The notes beneath the pieces are model-generated. The model was not told the origin of the DNA. It searched no databases and worked only from the letters and a program-made list of their open reading frames with translations. The translations under genes were made by a program, and so were the position numbers. A stretch of 64,000 bases of DNA from Rhizophagus irregularis. Its lineage: Eukaryota > Glomeromycota > Glomeromycetes > Glomerales > Glomeraceae. Shown one piece after another: positions 24,094-36,458 of the stretch (positions are counted from its first letter, which is position 1; every line of letters starts with the position of its first letter). The stretch spans positions 3,534,001 through 3,598,000 of the forward strand of contig NC_089448.1 of assembly GCF_026210795.1 (NCBI RefSeq). Direction: 5' to 3'.

Positions 24094-24540
24094 AATTTTC
24101 TGTCAAATTTAAATTATTAATAATAGTACTATTCAAAAAGAATATTTAAGTATGAGATTTACTGTTGGTTGCGAATTTATAGATTTTATTGACTGAATAG
24201 TAATAAGATTTTAAATTACCTGGATACTATATAGTGAAAAGTGTGCCACATTGATTTTCTTAATACTAGCAGATATTAGCAGATATACTAAACGATAGGA
24301 GAGAACATCATTTTTTCCAAGTTTTTCGTTAATTTCATCACATTATTTAAGATTCACATCGTACTCATTCCGTAATAAATGTTCATAACCGAATCAGGGT
24401 ATTTTCTTTATGGATAATCTCAGAATTTTAATCATGTGCTCCCACATTTACAGCATTTTAAAAATACTCATTTTATTAATATTAAATAATGCTCTTACAT
24501 ATATAAATAATGATAAATAATTATTAAAAATAAAATAAAT
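24094..24540. other. Convergent intergenic spacer
   Basis: This is the 3' spacer between the RPC7-like gene (plus) and the Sel1 gene (minus), which converge. 'aaataaat'-type A-rich strings just below 24540 could serve as polyadenylation signals. Nothing else is seen. Confidence 0.5.
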
Positions 24541-25902
24541 TTAAGGAAGATGTTTATACGTTTCTATTTCAAAGGCATTAATATCTAAACCTTCCAAAAA
24601 ATTATTCAAAGTAATCAATTTACATCCATAAATTTTTGATAATTCATATTTACTAAACCATTTTGAAGCTTCAATCAAATTTTTATCAGTTCCATTACCA
24701 TCTCTATAATATTTTGCAACTAAATAAATAGCTCTTATAAAATTTTTATTGGCTAATTTTAAATACCATTTAAATGCTTTCTTCTCATTCTTATTATTAA
24801 AATAATATTCAGCTAATTTATGTTGAGAATCATAATGACCATTTATTGCAGCTTTTCTATTCCAATAAAATCCTTTCTTTTCATTTTTTAATACATAAAT
24901 TCCTTCATAATAATAATTTGATATTAAATATTGACAATGACTATCACCTTTATTTGCAGCTTTTAAATACCAATCAAAAGCTTTCTTCTTATCTTTTAAA
25001 ACGCATATACCATTTTCATAAAATTCACCCAATTTATGAGAAGCATATTTATGACCTCCTTCAGCAGATTCTAAAATTAATTCAAAACCTTTTTCTTCGT
25101 CTTTCATAATATAATATCCATTTTGATAACGTAAACCTAACATATATCTTAAACCTAATACATAAGTTGCTTTAATATTTCCACCTTCTGATGATTTTAA
25201 ATACCATTCAAATGACTTTTCATAATCTCCATCAATATTTTTACCATAATGACAACAAATACCTATATAATATTGTGATACTGGATCACCATTTTCAGCA
25301 TTTCTCTTATGTAATTTATAATTATCTTTTCTAAATAATATAATATCTTTATAAAGAAATAATGAATAAAAATATTGTACAATTATTTCATTTATATTAT
25401 TATTATCATTACAATAAAATGAAATAGAATCATTTTCTTGATCTGTTGATTTTGATTTTGATTTTGATCTTTGATTATTATTTTTAACAGCATTAGAAAA
25501 TATTTCATATGCTTTAATTTCATCTACATTACAACCAATACCATTTTGATAAAAAAATCCAACCAAACTTGAATAATAATAAATATTTTGAGAATTACTT
25601 GTAATAATTTCAAATACATTTTTAGGATCTAAATCATACTCAAATAAAAAATTATTTATAAATTCATTTAATTTATCTTTTTTAGAATCACAAATTTCTT
25701 CAACTTCTGCGTTTAAAAGGATTATATATAATTCTTGTAATAATTCTTTAAAAAGTTTTGACATAAAATCATTAATAAAAATTATATTAGGACTTTTAAT
25801 ATTAAATTTAAATGTTGATTCATAATTTATAATATTTGAATTTTTTGATAAAAAAATATTATTATTATTATTATTATTTTGTGAATCGGATATATCGGAC
25901 AT
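24541..25902 (-). CDS. Sel1-like repeat protein
   Basis: This 453-residue single-exon protein has an Asn run near residues 10-16 and a helical N-terminal part (about 45-145) ending in one Sel1-type unit ('YYYSSLVGFFYQNGIGC ... KAYEIFSNA'). A run of Sel1 repeats follows from about residue 205 to 430. Units such as 'QYYIGICCHYGKNIDGDYEK' and 'ASHKLGEFYENGICVLKDKK' show the family pattern of small residue, Leu, Gly-x-x-Tyr-x-x-Gly and 'KAFxWYLKAAxxG'. Sel1 repeats form alpha-solenoids that scaffold protein complexes, often in signalling or ER quality control. In Glomeraceae they are greatly expanded and often linked to kinases; no kinase domain is present here. No signal peptide or membrane helix is seen, so it is probably cytosolic. 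Binding partners cannot be inferred. Confidence 0.88.
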   Translation of the reverse strand: MSDISDSQNNNNNNNIFLSKNSNIINYESTFKFNIKSPNIIFINDFMSKLFKELLQELYIILLNAEVEEICDSKKDKLNEFINNFLFEYDLDPKNVFEIITSNSQNIYYYSSLVGFFYQNGIGCNVDEIKAYEIFSNAVKNNNQRSKSKSKSTDQENDSISFYCNDNNNINEIIVQYFYSLFLYKDIILFRKDNYKLHKRNAENGDPVSQYYIGICCHYGKNIDGDYEKSFEWYLKSSEGGNIKATYVLGLRYMLGLRYQNGYYIMKDEEKGFELILESAEGGHKYASHKLGEFYENGICVLKDKKKAFDWYLKAANKGDSHCQYLISNYYYEGIYVLKNEKKGFYWNRKAAINGHYDSQHKLAEYYFNNKNEKKAFKWYLKLANKNFIRAIYLVAKYYRDGNGTDKNLIEASKWFSKYELSKIYGCKLITLNNFLEGLDINAFEIETYKHLP

Positions 25903-27892
25903 AATGAAATATTTAAAAAAGTAAATAATAATAATCAGGAGTAAAAAAAGTCGTTATTATATATACTTTATTATTGGTCGTGTAATGTTACATACGGTTG
26001 CATAGCAAACATGCGCAATAAATTGTTGATCAGCCGTCATATTTCTCATAATTTATAATGTGGCGCTTTGTGTAACATTTCTCATTTGTAATTCTTTCAT
26101 TTATGAGAATGTTAAATAATAACAATAACACGAAATCAATAATCGTTGATTTTGATGATAACATTACCGCTTTATTAGATAGTTAAAATAATTTTTACCG
26201 ATATAGTTTCTAATTTAATTACATTATAATTTTTTTTTTATCTTTTTAATCAAATTTCATTAACTGTTAACTGTTTAACATCCAATATTATTATGCATGT
26301 TGAAAATCATGAGATTCAGCAAATATCGGGATATACAAAATTTTTTTCCTAATTAAATTGATTGTTTCCATTATTCTCAAAATCTTAAATCTTTTTTTGG
26401 TAAGAATCAAATACAGTATTAATATTTTTTATAATCCTTAATCCTTATTAATGTACTTACGTATACAAAACGAACGATCATCGTATTGTTGTCGATATCA
26501 GAAGGTTATCATACCATTTTTGTTGTTATTTTAACAGTCATTCCGAATTTTATAAATTTGAAACAATAGGTTATTAGGTTATTAAAAAAAATGGTTATTA
26601 TTAAATTTTTTAATTTTTTAGATTATTTTAAAGGTATAAAAAGTCCACTAAATATTTTTGTACAAGTAATCTAAAAGCCCACCATATTTTCATATGATGA
26701 TGCAAAATCATGTGAATATCTCGACATCAGCAAGAAAAGAATTTGAAAGGATTTAAATTACGTTTGGATTTGAGCAAAAAATTCAACACCCCAATTATCA
26801 TTTACAATTCAGAGATAATTAGTCGGGTTTTATTATTTTAACGGTAGACAAATTATATTATATATATATATATATTTTATAATTTTTCTATTTAATTTTA
26901 AAGTAATAATTTTTTTTTTATTAAAAGCCTTTGTTGAATTTTTTGACAATTAAATTGTGTCTATGAGAATATGCGCTTTAAGAGTATTCGCACATAATAT
27001 ACAGGTAATATTTTAATAATATTTTGTACTTTCAGTGTTGTTGCTTGGTTCGTATTTCGGTCCGTATTCAGATTGGAATGTTGAAGAATTAACTTGATCA
27101 ATTTACAACAGAACAAATGTATTCGTCATATCATATGCTTAATCAACACTAAAATTTTCAATTAATGGTAAGTATCGTCAAACTCGATAGTGCTAGTCGG
27201 AATTACTATTATATCGGCCGCCACTATTGATCCCGTGACCAAATTCTGTAGATGCCTGATCCACCACCGAATTTGATTGGACAATATATATCGTGAATCA
27301 TTGTTCAGATTACCGTACACATTTTTCCTTCTCTCTTTTGTAATACTCATGTTTTTATTTTTCATTTTTTTTATTTTTATTAAAAAAATAATATTTTTAG
27401 TTATATCATAGTTGAATAATAATATTGCTGATATTGCTATTTTTATCATGGAGCTATGGCATTTTCATGATTATACTAACTCTATTGACATAATTTTTTA
27501 CATTGGAACACCAAACACTATTGGGACTGATTCTGAAAGATAGAAATATTTTAATAATAATTTATTTATATTTATTTATGAAATTATGACTATAGTATTT
27601 TGTAACAATAAAATGTAATTTTTTTTAAAAAAAATATTATTAAAATATGAATAAAGAGTACAAAATTTTATTTACAATCTATTCTAGAATATTTTACTAT
27701 TTTGCGTATAAAATACGAATAAAATTTTCTTATTCAAACATAAAGTTTGCTGGCTAATTGCTAATAGATGACAAATTGTTAATTGTTTTAAAAATAGCAT
27801 CGCTGGTAAATAGAATTCTAAACTTTCATAAGGGCAATCTTAAAACTTTTTTGATATTTCCTATATATTTGAAACCAAATAAATACTTTATC
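25903..27892. other. Intergenic, no gene
   Basis: No supportable gene. There is a TA microsatellite at about 26860-26875. A 95-codon minus-strand frame at 27162-27449 has no coding character. Confidence 0.5.
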
Positions 27893-28376
27893 CAGTGTAT
27901 TGATTGTATCCGGATTCAGCACATCCGGTTAAGCTAAAGGATATCCGATAAAAATGGATATCCGGATAAATTTTTTTTTTAGTTGGCAGGTCCGAATGAG
28001 TATCACGTGACCCAGATACACATTTAAATTTTTTGGATTACTTTAGTTTTGTGACTTAATTCTTACTTATACTCAAACTTTTTAAACTCGTGTTTAAGTC
28101 CGTGACTGATTTCTTTTTTTATTTTATTTAACTCTTACTAAACAATAATACTAATTAAATTACTTGGCTTTAAAATTCATACAATTGGATACATGATATT
28201 GACGGATTATTTTCGGGTAACCTCTAATAAACTCATTAAAAAATCCTTTAGCACTCCGCGAAATTAACGTATTTATCCGATACTATCCGGATGCTATCCA
28301 GTTTATTTAAAACAGATATCCGGATATGAAAATCCTTAACGGTGACGAATTTTTTTATCCGGATAGACAATTACTG
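27893..28376. mobile_element. Candidate hAT-type MITE with TATCCGGAT repeats
   Basis: The left end 'CAGTGTATTGATTGTATCCGGAT' and the right end, inverted, 'CAGTAATTGTCTATCCGGAT', form imperfect terminal repeats starting with CAGT. Subterminal regions carry many copies of 'TATCCGGAT', as expected for transposase-binding repeats. No open frame. A matching 8-bp target-site duplication is not visible. The element ends 14 bases from the stop codon of the neighbouring gene. Confidence 0.5.
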
Positions 28377-28390
28377 TAAAATAAGAACAT

Positions 28391-29192
28391 TCACAAGGGA
28401 ACTATATCATTCTCATAACTAATTTCATGGTGAATCAATTCTCCTTCTACATTTTTTTCTACATTTAAAAAAATACCATTTTTAGTTATTTTGACCGCAA
28501 TAACCTCAACATCATCATTGTAAAGTTTGATTTTATGGCCAATAAGTTGAATCGCTTTGCCAACTGAAGGCTGTAAAATTGCAAAAAAAATTAATAAAAT
28601 GTTACCACTGTCACTTCGTGAAAAGTAATTTTGATTAGTATTTACATTATTATCTGGATATGGAATTTCTGGACCTGGTCCATGGAGATAATTGAATGGC
28701 TTTGGCCTAAAAAGGGATGACATAAGTATTCAATGAATCTGTGTTTTCATTCTGAAAATAATATGCAACATACAAATTATTGCTGTAGATTAGAGTAGCT
28801 TTCAATTCTTCCCGTGCAAAAGGAGCTCCTCTTTCTTCTTTAACTTTGTTGAATTTTTCTATAAATGAAAGGATTCTTTTTTCTTGCTCTTTAGCTACTC
28901 TGTATAAAAGGGTGATGTTAATAGTGACTTGAACAGGAAGTGTCAATGAAATTACTTACTTTTTTGAATCAAAGTTTTTGGCCTCGCATTTCACTGGATC
29001 CAGATATGTTAAACCAGACTCATTGATGGATAGACAGTCATAATAAGCTACACAAGCCTCATGGCTGTCTTTGAAAAAGCTTTTAAATTCTTTCATAGAG
29101 CAAAATATTGTGTTAAATACGACCCAGTCTGTACTTTGTTAGTCATTAAAATGCCCATACTTACCAGACAATTCATTTTCTGCGTGCGACAT
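28391..29192 (-). CDS. Four-exon orphan protein, 212 residues
   Basis: Splicing by consensus sites gives exons 29165-29192, 28960-29128, 28774-28899 and 28391-28706. Frame is continuous across all three junctions. Donors are GTAAGT, GTAAGT and GTATGT; acceptors are TACAG (after a CTAAC branch-like site), TACAG and TTTAG. Introns are 36, 60 and 67 nt; the first is unusually short. The protein starts 'MSHAENELSDWVVF', has a helical middle with 'AKEQEKRILSFIEKFNKV', then a Pro/Gly-rich link 'GPGPEIPYP', and a C-terminal hydrophobic-plus-charged part. No signal peptide. I do not recognise a domain. It lies head-to-head with the truncated helicase copy at 29.6 kb. Confidence 0.62.
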
Positions 29193-29514
29193 TTTTATTT
29201 TTTGTCCGAGTTTGATATTAGAAACGAGAATGTATTTATAAATAAGTTTAATCTACGTGTCCAAAATTTATATGTTCAAAAACTGGTACATGAAAATCTG
29301 ATTACGTCGTGATGTTGTCATGTGGTCAATGTTAGCAACAGCGATATTTATACGTCACTCTATCTGTACGTCTGTACGTCATTCTATCTGTAATTATTCA
29401 AATTTAATCAATTTAAATTTATCAAATTTACAAACATATTTTGGTTATAACTTTTACAATTTTGATTTCATTATCCCATCCATCAAATAACTTCCTCCTT
29501 GTCAAATATTTAAG

Positions 29515-29593
29515 ATGGCCACTGTCAATGAAGGACTCAATCGTTTCGGAAATTGGATCATTATGTATGATCTTGGTGCAAGTTTAAGGGATA
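29515..29593 (+). CDS. Possible first exon ('MATVNEGLNRFG...') upstream of the helicase relic
   Basis: An ATG opens 26 codons and ends at a good donor 'GATA|GTATGT' just before the homology with the helicase gene begins (about 29600). Joining it in phase 1 to the acceptor 'caattttcag' at 29700 continues in frame into the helicase-derived sequence at 29703 ('MKYRADYSK'). This sequence has no counterpart in the intact helicase gene. It could be a captured promoter and exon of another gene, or chance. It lies about 320 bases from the divergent gene start at 29192. Confidence 0.3.
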
Positions 29594-29599
29594 GTATGT

Positions 29600-31853
29600 T
29601 AAAAATCTTGATTTTATAAAAATTGCAAACATATTATGATAAATATTTTATAATTTTTATCAAAAAAAATAGCCCGTCTTAAAGGCAGTTCAATTTTCAG
29701 ATATGAAGTATCGAGCAGATTATAGTAAATCTCCTTTATTGTTTGTGGATATTCTTGAAGTTGATGACAGTGACCTACAAAAAAAAATGCCATCAATTTA
29801 TTTGAAAGGAATCTTCTCAACAAATTTTAAGAAAGAGATAAAATATCGTCTTTACAAACGATACTATGATATTAATCTTGATAGAGTTTTAGATACGCTT
29901 ACTACAATGGATGAAAGGAACGAACATGAATCAGTATTTATGGTAAATTCCTTTTTTTTTGTTCGAAATATTTTTGCAGAAAATAAATAATTAAATCTAA
30001 TTAAATTACATTCATTAATTTAGAATCTTTTAAAAGATCCAAATGAGTGGGCACTAACTGGAGAAGTAGAACAATTTAAAAAGATCAAATTACAAATATC
30101 TCCATCACAAGAAGAAATTTCAAAAAAAATATTGGAAAGAGACTTCAAATTGTTTGGGGACCACCTGTAATTATATTTACATTTTGCGTATATATTATTA
30201 TTTTATTAACAACCTTTTCCATTTAATAGGGTTCTGGTAAAACACATTTCCTTTCGCTGTTTACCACATGGTACTTAAGTGAATATAAGTGTAAGTTGAC
30301 AAAGAATTATATAGTCGGTGTAACTACTGTAACGGCTTTTACTAGGGCTGCTATCAAAAATTTACTGGATAGAATTTCAACTGTACAAAAACAACACCAT
30401 AAGACGAGTGATTTGACATCATTGATTTAGCTGATGATTCAAAAAAGAATCACTTTAATGGAATAAAAAAATGTAGAGCATGGAGTTTATGGAATAAAAT
30501 TGGAATTAATGATAAACCAACTGTGATTGGAAGTACAGTTTGTGATTGGTTTAAAGTAAGAAAGAGTTGGAATTCTGGTTGGGTCGGATGTGATATAATG
30601 ATAATCGACGAAGGTTCTCAGGTACGTTCAAGTACTACTTAAAATTCAAAAATATTATATTCATAATTTAAAATTGAATTAAATTTTCTATGTTGTTTTT
30701 TAAATAGTTATTGGTATCAGATGCTAGCATTGCAATTGAATGTTTGAATCCAAAAACAGGAAAGTTAATTGTTGTCAGAGATCATATGGTAATTACGTAA
30801 ATTTTATAAACAAATCAAATCTGTGTTTAGTGTTTACCCTTTTTTATTCTAAATAGCAATTTGGACCAATTCTTCAAGCCACTTATCCTACATTTTCACT
30901 CAATCATTTTCTCATATTTGGGTCAATCCTACAATGTTTAATGCGTAAAGAGAATGGTAACGTTATTCATGAGGAAAATTTAATCTTACGAGAAGAGCAA
31001 AAACATAATTTTGGACCTCTTACGGCACAACTTAAAGAAAATTGGAAAATGGTCTGTTTTGTCATAATACTTTTTTATTTCAATTTTAATTGAATTAATA
31101 ACATCATTCCTATTTCAGAATGAAAAATCGAATAGTTTTTTTCAAATGATATATGGTAAAGATTATAAAATTTCACCGCTAAAAGAAACAAAATTATTGC
31201 CATCATTATTATTTGAAGATCCAGATTCACGAATTAAAAGAATTTTATCACCAGACTCAGCAATTATACTAGTAAAACTTATGGCTAGAAACAAGGGACT
31301 AAGAAATAATCCAAGAACATTAGAAGATAAATTTTTACAAACTGAAGTCGAAGTTGTGGAAAAAATTTATATTTCTATAAATAATGTGGAAGAAACCAAG
31401 AAGCAATCATTACTTGTAGTAACACCGTCTCATCGACAACGAATTGCAATTCAATTAAAGCTTAAAAGATATCCAAATATTAATTTACAAATAATTGATA
31501 CAACAGAAAAAATGCAAGGAAAAGAAACAGATATTGTTATAGCATGTTTTGGATTTTATAATTTGGATAAAACATCCAAAAAAGAATTTGTGTTTAAAAT
31601 AAATAGATGGAATGTAGCAACAAGTAGAGCAAGATCTAAAGTAATTATTATTACAACTGATAAAATGCTTGACCCTGAAGATATAGAAATATCCACCAAT
31701 AAGAAAATGAGAGAAGGACGTGCATTTCTTAATATGATTGAAAACTGGGTACAAAATAATGATAATAATATCGGAGAGAAAATAAAGAGAGAGAATATTG
31801 GCATTATTAAATGGACAATTAGTGGTGATGAAAAAAAACAAAGAAATGATTAA
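29600..31853 (+). pseudogene. 5'-truncated, frameshifted copy of the RecB/RNase H/SF1 helicase gene
   Basis: This segment is homologous to introns and exons 5-10 of the intact gene at 41371-46077, in inverted orientation. The nuclease and RNase H parts are absent; homology starts inside the intron before exon 5. Damage relative to the intact copy includes one base missing near 30137 in the exon ending at Walker A, and one base missing near 30412. In addition, helicase motif III reads 'VRDHMQF' instead of 'AGDHMQF' near 30775. Splice sites are still recognisable and the last exon (about 31120-31853) remains open, with 'NRWNVATSRARSK' (motif VI). A functional helicase is not expected. A chimeric transcript is possible (see 29515). 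Confidence 0.85.
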
Positions 31854-32122
31854 ATTTTTTTAATTTTCAATGATAGTAAATGGAAGATGTTTTAATTTAT
31901 TCATGCTAATACTTTTGTTATATCTTGGATATCTTGAACTTTATTTATGCATTTATATCATTATCTTAATGATTTAGTATTATTCGTACTATTTTTTGTA
32001 TTTGGACTAAAGTAATAAATGCTTCTTAAATGAAATTTGCAAATAAAGCTTTTATAACCTAATTGCATTATGTAGCTACAAAATTTTCAATACGTCATTC
32101 ACAGTAAATAGGATTTACCCAG

Positions 32123-33022
32123 TGTTACGTGATAAATTGCACACATGACTTCCGATGATATATGACGATCCAATGTAGTTTGTACACATGTCGATTTTCG
32201 ATATTATATAACGATGTATGACGATTATGACCGCAGATTATTGTACATGAGATTAACTAAATAGAAGATATTGATTTTATTGGTTACATTTACAAATGTA
32301 GCATTAGTATAGTTATTATACTTATTATTTTTATTATTGTTATGTTATTTATTTTCTATATTTGTATTGATTATGTATATATAAGATAATGTAGGATAAT
32401 TAGCTCAATGGTAATTTAGCCGATAGAATTTTATTATTTATGGTTTAATAACCGTGGCTTATAATGAAGAAATATTACTATTGTAAATACGAAGTAATAT
32501 TACACTGAAACATTAACGATTATGACAATAAGATAATAATAGATTTAGATATTTATCTTGATGATAGAAAAAAAGAGATGGGAATTAGATATAAATACAC
32601 CTTTTGTTAGCTCGTTGATAAACGGATAGTATAAGGTCATATTACGAAAAATAATATTATCCTTAGTTATCTATAGTTATATTTCCTTTAGACATATACC
32701 TTTATCCTCTTTCTGCCATTTTTTTTTATCGTGTTGTTATATTCTCATAATCCTACGTTGTTAATAAAATCATTATTTTTCGGTCTATAATATAACCTGT
32801 TGTTTCTGTATATTCTACTATAAGATTCGTCTTATAACCATCGGGTGTTGTTATTTATCGTATTTTGTAGTTATTTACCGTGACGATTCTTAACGAACAA
32901 TACCGGAATACCAGGATAGGTAGTATTGAGTAAGGATTTCGTCGTAATCGTGTGATTGTGTAGATATACGATATAATATCTTTAGTTATCCGATAATTAT
33001 TTGCCGATATATTTCGGTAACA
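32123..33022. mobile_element. Candidate solo LTR, 900 bp, with 4-bp target-site duplication
   Basis: The element begins TGTTAC and ends GTAACA, canonical TG...CA LTR ends with a 6-bp inverted terminus. It is flanked by CCAG at 32119-32122 and 33023-33026. The right arm of the inverted duplication has the empty site 'ttacccagcgtaccctac' (about 41090-41115), so the boundaries come from direct comparison. No open frame and no internal retrotransposon genes, as expected for a solo LTR. It inserted after the inverted duplication formed. Confidence 0.68.
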
Positions 33023-33030
33023 CCAGCATA

Positions 33031-33195
33031 CCCTACAAAAATGTCACGAAAAGTCACGTGACTGTTTGTCACATGTGTCACACCCTCCTTTTTCATATCT
33101 GGGTTTTTGTGAAATCCGATTTGTCACACATTATTTGTCACATAGTTAATTTCTTAATTTCTTAATGCCGGCCGTTTCGTGACATTTTTGTAGGG
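33031..33195. mobile_element. Short TIR element with TA flanks
   Basis: The left end 'CCCTACAAAAATGTCACGAA' and the right end 'TTTCGTGACATTTTTGTAGGG' are inverted repeats of about 20 bp, each next to TA, which would fit a Tc1/mariner-like target. The ~165-base body is rich in 'TGTCACA'. The other arm of the duplication keeps only one end ('gacatttttgtaggg' near 41080-41095). Confidence 0.55.
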
Positions 33196-33575
33196 TACGG
33201 CAGTACGGCGGTACGGTACGCTGGGGTAGTCCAGTAAATAGTATTGCGCCGGGTTTTATATTTCCCGGGACTGCTGCACAAGGTGCTTATTTTCGCTGGT
33301 GAGGGCGCCAAAAATGTAACGACTAATACATTTCGGGAATCATTTTTGCAAATTATTTATAGAAAGGATACCATAGACTTTCCGCCAGTATCATCTCCGT
33401 TAGTAAAATCAAGCTCAAAACCCATTTAATAATTAAAGGTCGCTTATATATTTCTATAAGATGATCAATTTCTTGATTCTTCGGATAAATGTAAAAGTAT
33501 TTTATTAAATAAAATATTGCATCGTCAGTTAGATTGGCTAATTAAAAACGATAAGAGTTTTTACGAAGTTTAAAA

Positions 33576-34977
33576 AAGTTTATGACGTTGTAACCCTACT
33601 GATATTTAAATCCAGATACTATTAATTAAATTCAAGTCATCTGAAATCTTTGCTTTTAAGAAGTACCTTTTTAGTATGAGACTTTTTATCAAATATTGAG
33701 CGGTATTTTTATTAGCGTTAGCGTGTAAAATAAATTATTGAGTTGGCAGGCATTACAGATTATTATCACAAATTTTATATTATAAAAAATAAGAACGAAA
33801 AAAAGGAATGATTATTTATTTAAATTTAATATTTAATAAAAGACTATGATATTTAACATCTGAGATAATAAATATAACTATATATAAAATATATCGATAA
33901 ATTTTCTGAGCAATTTTTCAAATAAAATTTTATATATATTTATAGAGCATTGATTTATAAGATTGCTAGGTTTTCTGTTGCTTCAGAAGTAACAATGATG
34001 ACAGGTTTAGTAGTAGCATTGATTTTTCTTGGATTCATTTTGATGTGCTTTAGGTTTGTTTTGAAAATTCTTTTTTTATTTGTTTGAATCTTTTAGTTTC
34101 TTATTTGATTTTTTTTTTGAAATTTGTTATCCGATGAAGAAGAAGCGATTAATCAAATATTTATAACATATTAAAACAAAAAGAATTCTCAAAATAGGGG
34201 AAAATGTTAATATTTCACGTTATTATTTAAAACAATTGATATGCATGTCATCATAATCATATCTTAATGTTTCAAAATCCGATAAATTGATTTTCCTTTT
34301 TGAGTTGAGTATTGTTTTAAAAGTAAAAAAGAAATATAACAAATAGTAAGGTAAAATATTTTGTTATCGATTTATTTTATATGATTTTCATTCCATATTT
34401 ATCGTCAATTGTCATAATTGTTATTATAATGATTGATTGTGACGTAAGTACTTGACACATTTTGGTTAATTAGTTCAATTATTATCGATGATTGATCCCA
34501 ATTATGTAACAATATTATGCTATTATTCTATAAATCATAAAAATAAACAATAATAAAGCTAAATATTATACGCAAACTTTTCTTATCGACCGAAAACGAA
34601 TTTCGCGCTATTTGGATTATCTGCTTCATAAAAAAAATAAAATAATTAAAATAATCACTAATAATTACTATTATTAAATGATGGTTTAAAAGGGTAATAA
34701 TAAAGGGTAATTAATACTGTAACTTTTTTATCTCCTTTTTATTACAAAAGATTAACGTTTCATTATTCTTTTTTTTTGTAGGTTTCTTCGGTTTCGTTTT
34801 GCTATCTCGGATTCTTGATAAGTTTCGTTTCAAAACATCTTTAATTTCCTTTTTTTTAATCTTGAGAAACCTTCTAACGGTTCAATTTTTTTCTTTCTAT
34901 AGGTCCCTCGCTTTGATTTGCATGGGTTTATTAGTATTTAAAAAGTAGGACCAAATTCTTTCCAATCATTGTTAATT
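33576..34977. other. Intergenic; one short hydrophobic exon-like stretch
   Basis: No complete gene. At about 33945-34052 (plus) a ~36-codon open stretch encodes a membrane-helix-like segment ('MMTGLVVALIFLGFILMCF'), preceded by 'tttatag' and ended by AG|GTTTGT. It could be an exon of a decayed membrane protein, but I found no partner exons with confidence. Confidence 0.25.
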
Positions 34978-35010
34978 CAGTGTTGGACCATCTGTCCAAC
35001 TGAACATTTG
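34978..35010. mobile_element. Possible hAT terminal end
   Basis: 'CAGTGTTGGACCATCTGTCC' resembles hAT transposon termini (CAGTGTTGG type) and is followed by GGACA/TGTCC repeats. It lies about 450 bases beyond the 3' end of the decayed hAT transposase. The matching inverted end was not found. Confidence 0.35.
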
Positions 35011-36458
35011 GACACCCGGATACCAAATTTGACATCCAATTGGACGTATATCCACAATGTCCAATAAATTATGTATTTGGACATAACAGATAAGAAATAT
35101 GTTCAGTAATTAATTTTATTAAAAACTTTAATTTAACAAATTACTTTTTATTTAAAAAAAACAAGAAAATGTCACTTTATTTAATATATAATGAAGAAAT
35201 TATTTGAAAATTTTTTTTTCATATTCAAAAATTACTATTATATAAACAAATTGGATAATCAAAATATAAATAATTTTCATCGAACATTAGACATTTTCTT
35301 TAAGCCAGCATAAATATTTATTCCATCTCATCTGCAAATTAACAAAATATATTAATTCAAAATAAAAAAAAATAAACTTTTTCAATAATGTCAAATATTC
35401 GGGAGGCTGAAATTTTTCAAAATCAAATATATCACCTAACTTCCATTTAGCATTTTTGTAATAAGTGGGTGTTGTTACGCAAAATCTGGTCTAGATTCAT
35501 AACACGTTCAATAAGTGGTTCTAAATTTTCGCTATTTTCTTCATTCGTCTGATTTATTTGTTCATCTTCATCTACCATTTCAATCCATTCATTTATTAAA
35601 TTTCTCCACTCGCAAGATGATTCAATATCACGTTCAGGATCTTGATCATCATTATCATTAGATACTTGGAATAGGCCATCTTCCTGGCTGCTCTTGAATT
35701 ACTGGAATTGCAATGATCGTGGTCTTGAACTTTTTATCTGCATGTAAAAAACCTTTTTCGACTGAAATAGATAATTAATTATATTTAAGAAAGTAAAAAA
35801 TAAATAAATAATTCAAAATATTAAAATGCATACGGCCAAACGTTTTCTTTTGTGAAAAATTCCCATAGCAGAAAATAGTTTTTCAACTGAAGTAGTGTTA
35901 ATGCAATTTGCATACATTTTGGTACAAAAAGCACTTAAATCTGGTGTGTGCGCAGATACAAAGTCCCAAAAGCCAAGTATACCACGTCAAAATTGTATTA
36001 ATGAAATATTATTAAATGGAAAATCTTGCTTTCGATAACTTTGTAAATTTGGTAGGCATCCGTTTAAACCAAGCACAATAATAGTAAATCATCCATTGAT
36101 TCAGTTGAACAAAAGAAAAATGATTGATTACTTTTAATGAAAAAATTATCTCGATATTCAGGGTGTAAAAGAAAAGAAATTAATAATAAAGGTTGTTCCC
36201 AGATATACCACCATATTTCCAAACATGAAATCATTTTTCCCCCAAATCTTGGTCAGCCATATTTTATAAAAATAGCCAAAACTATGAAGCACATCATGAA
36301 GACGAGCATTTTCTGATTGTAATTTGTTTAACGCTTCATAAAAAGGAAGTAAAAGCTTTTCTAATTGTCTAATTTCCTTCCACCAAACTTCACTATCAAT
36401 AATTTTACAAATATCAAGTAGCAATTTCTTGTTATTACTTGTTTCAGATTCTTTATCC

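Larger units (their letters stand above)
29600..33575. repeat. Left arm of large inverted duplication
   Basis: This pairs with 40790-43625 in opposite orientation. Homology covers the helicase exons and introns and about 600 bases beyond the stop codon. It is interrupted in this arm by an LTR-like element (32123-33022) and by extra sequence from about 33165 to 33437. Confidence 0.85.

Noticed and set aside
27162-27449. 95-codon minus-strand frame
   Set aside because: Composition matches translated A+T-rich noise, with no motif or conserved copy.
32395-32465. tRNA-like start 'ggataattagctcaatggta' with a D-arm resemblance
   Set aside because: No convincing T-arm B box or acceptor pairing follows, and the sequence lies inside an LTR-like element.
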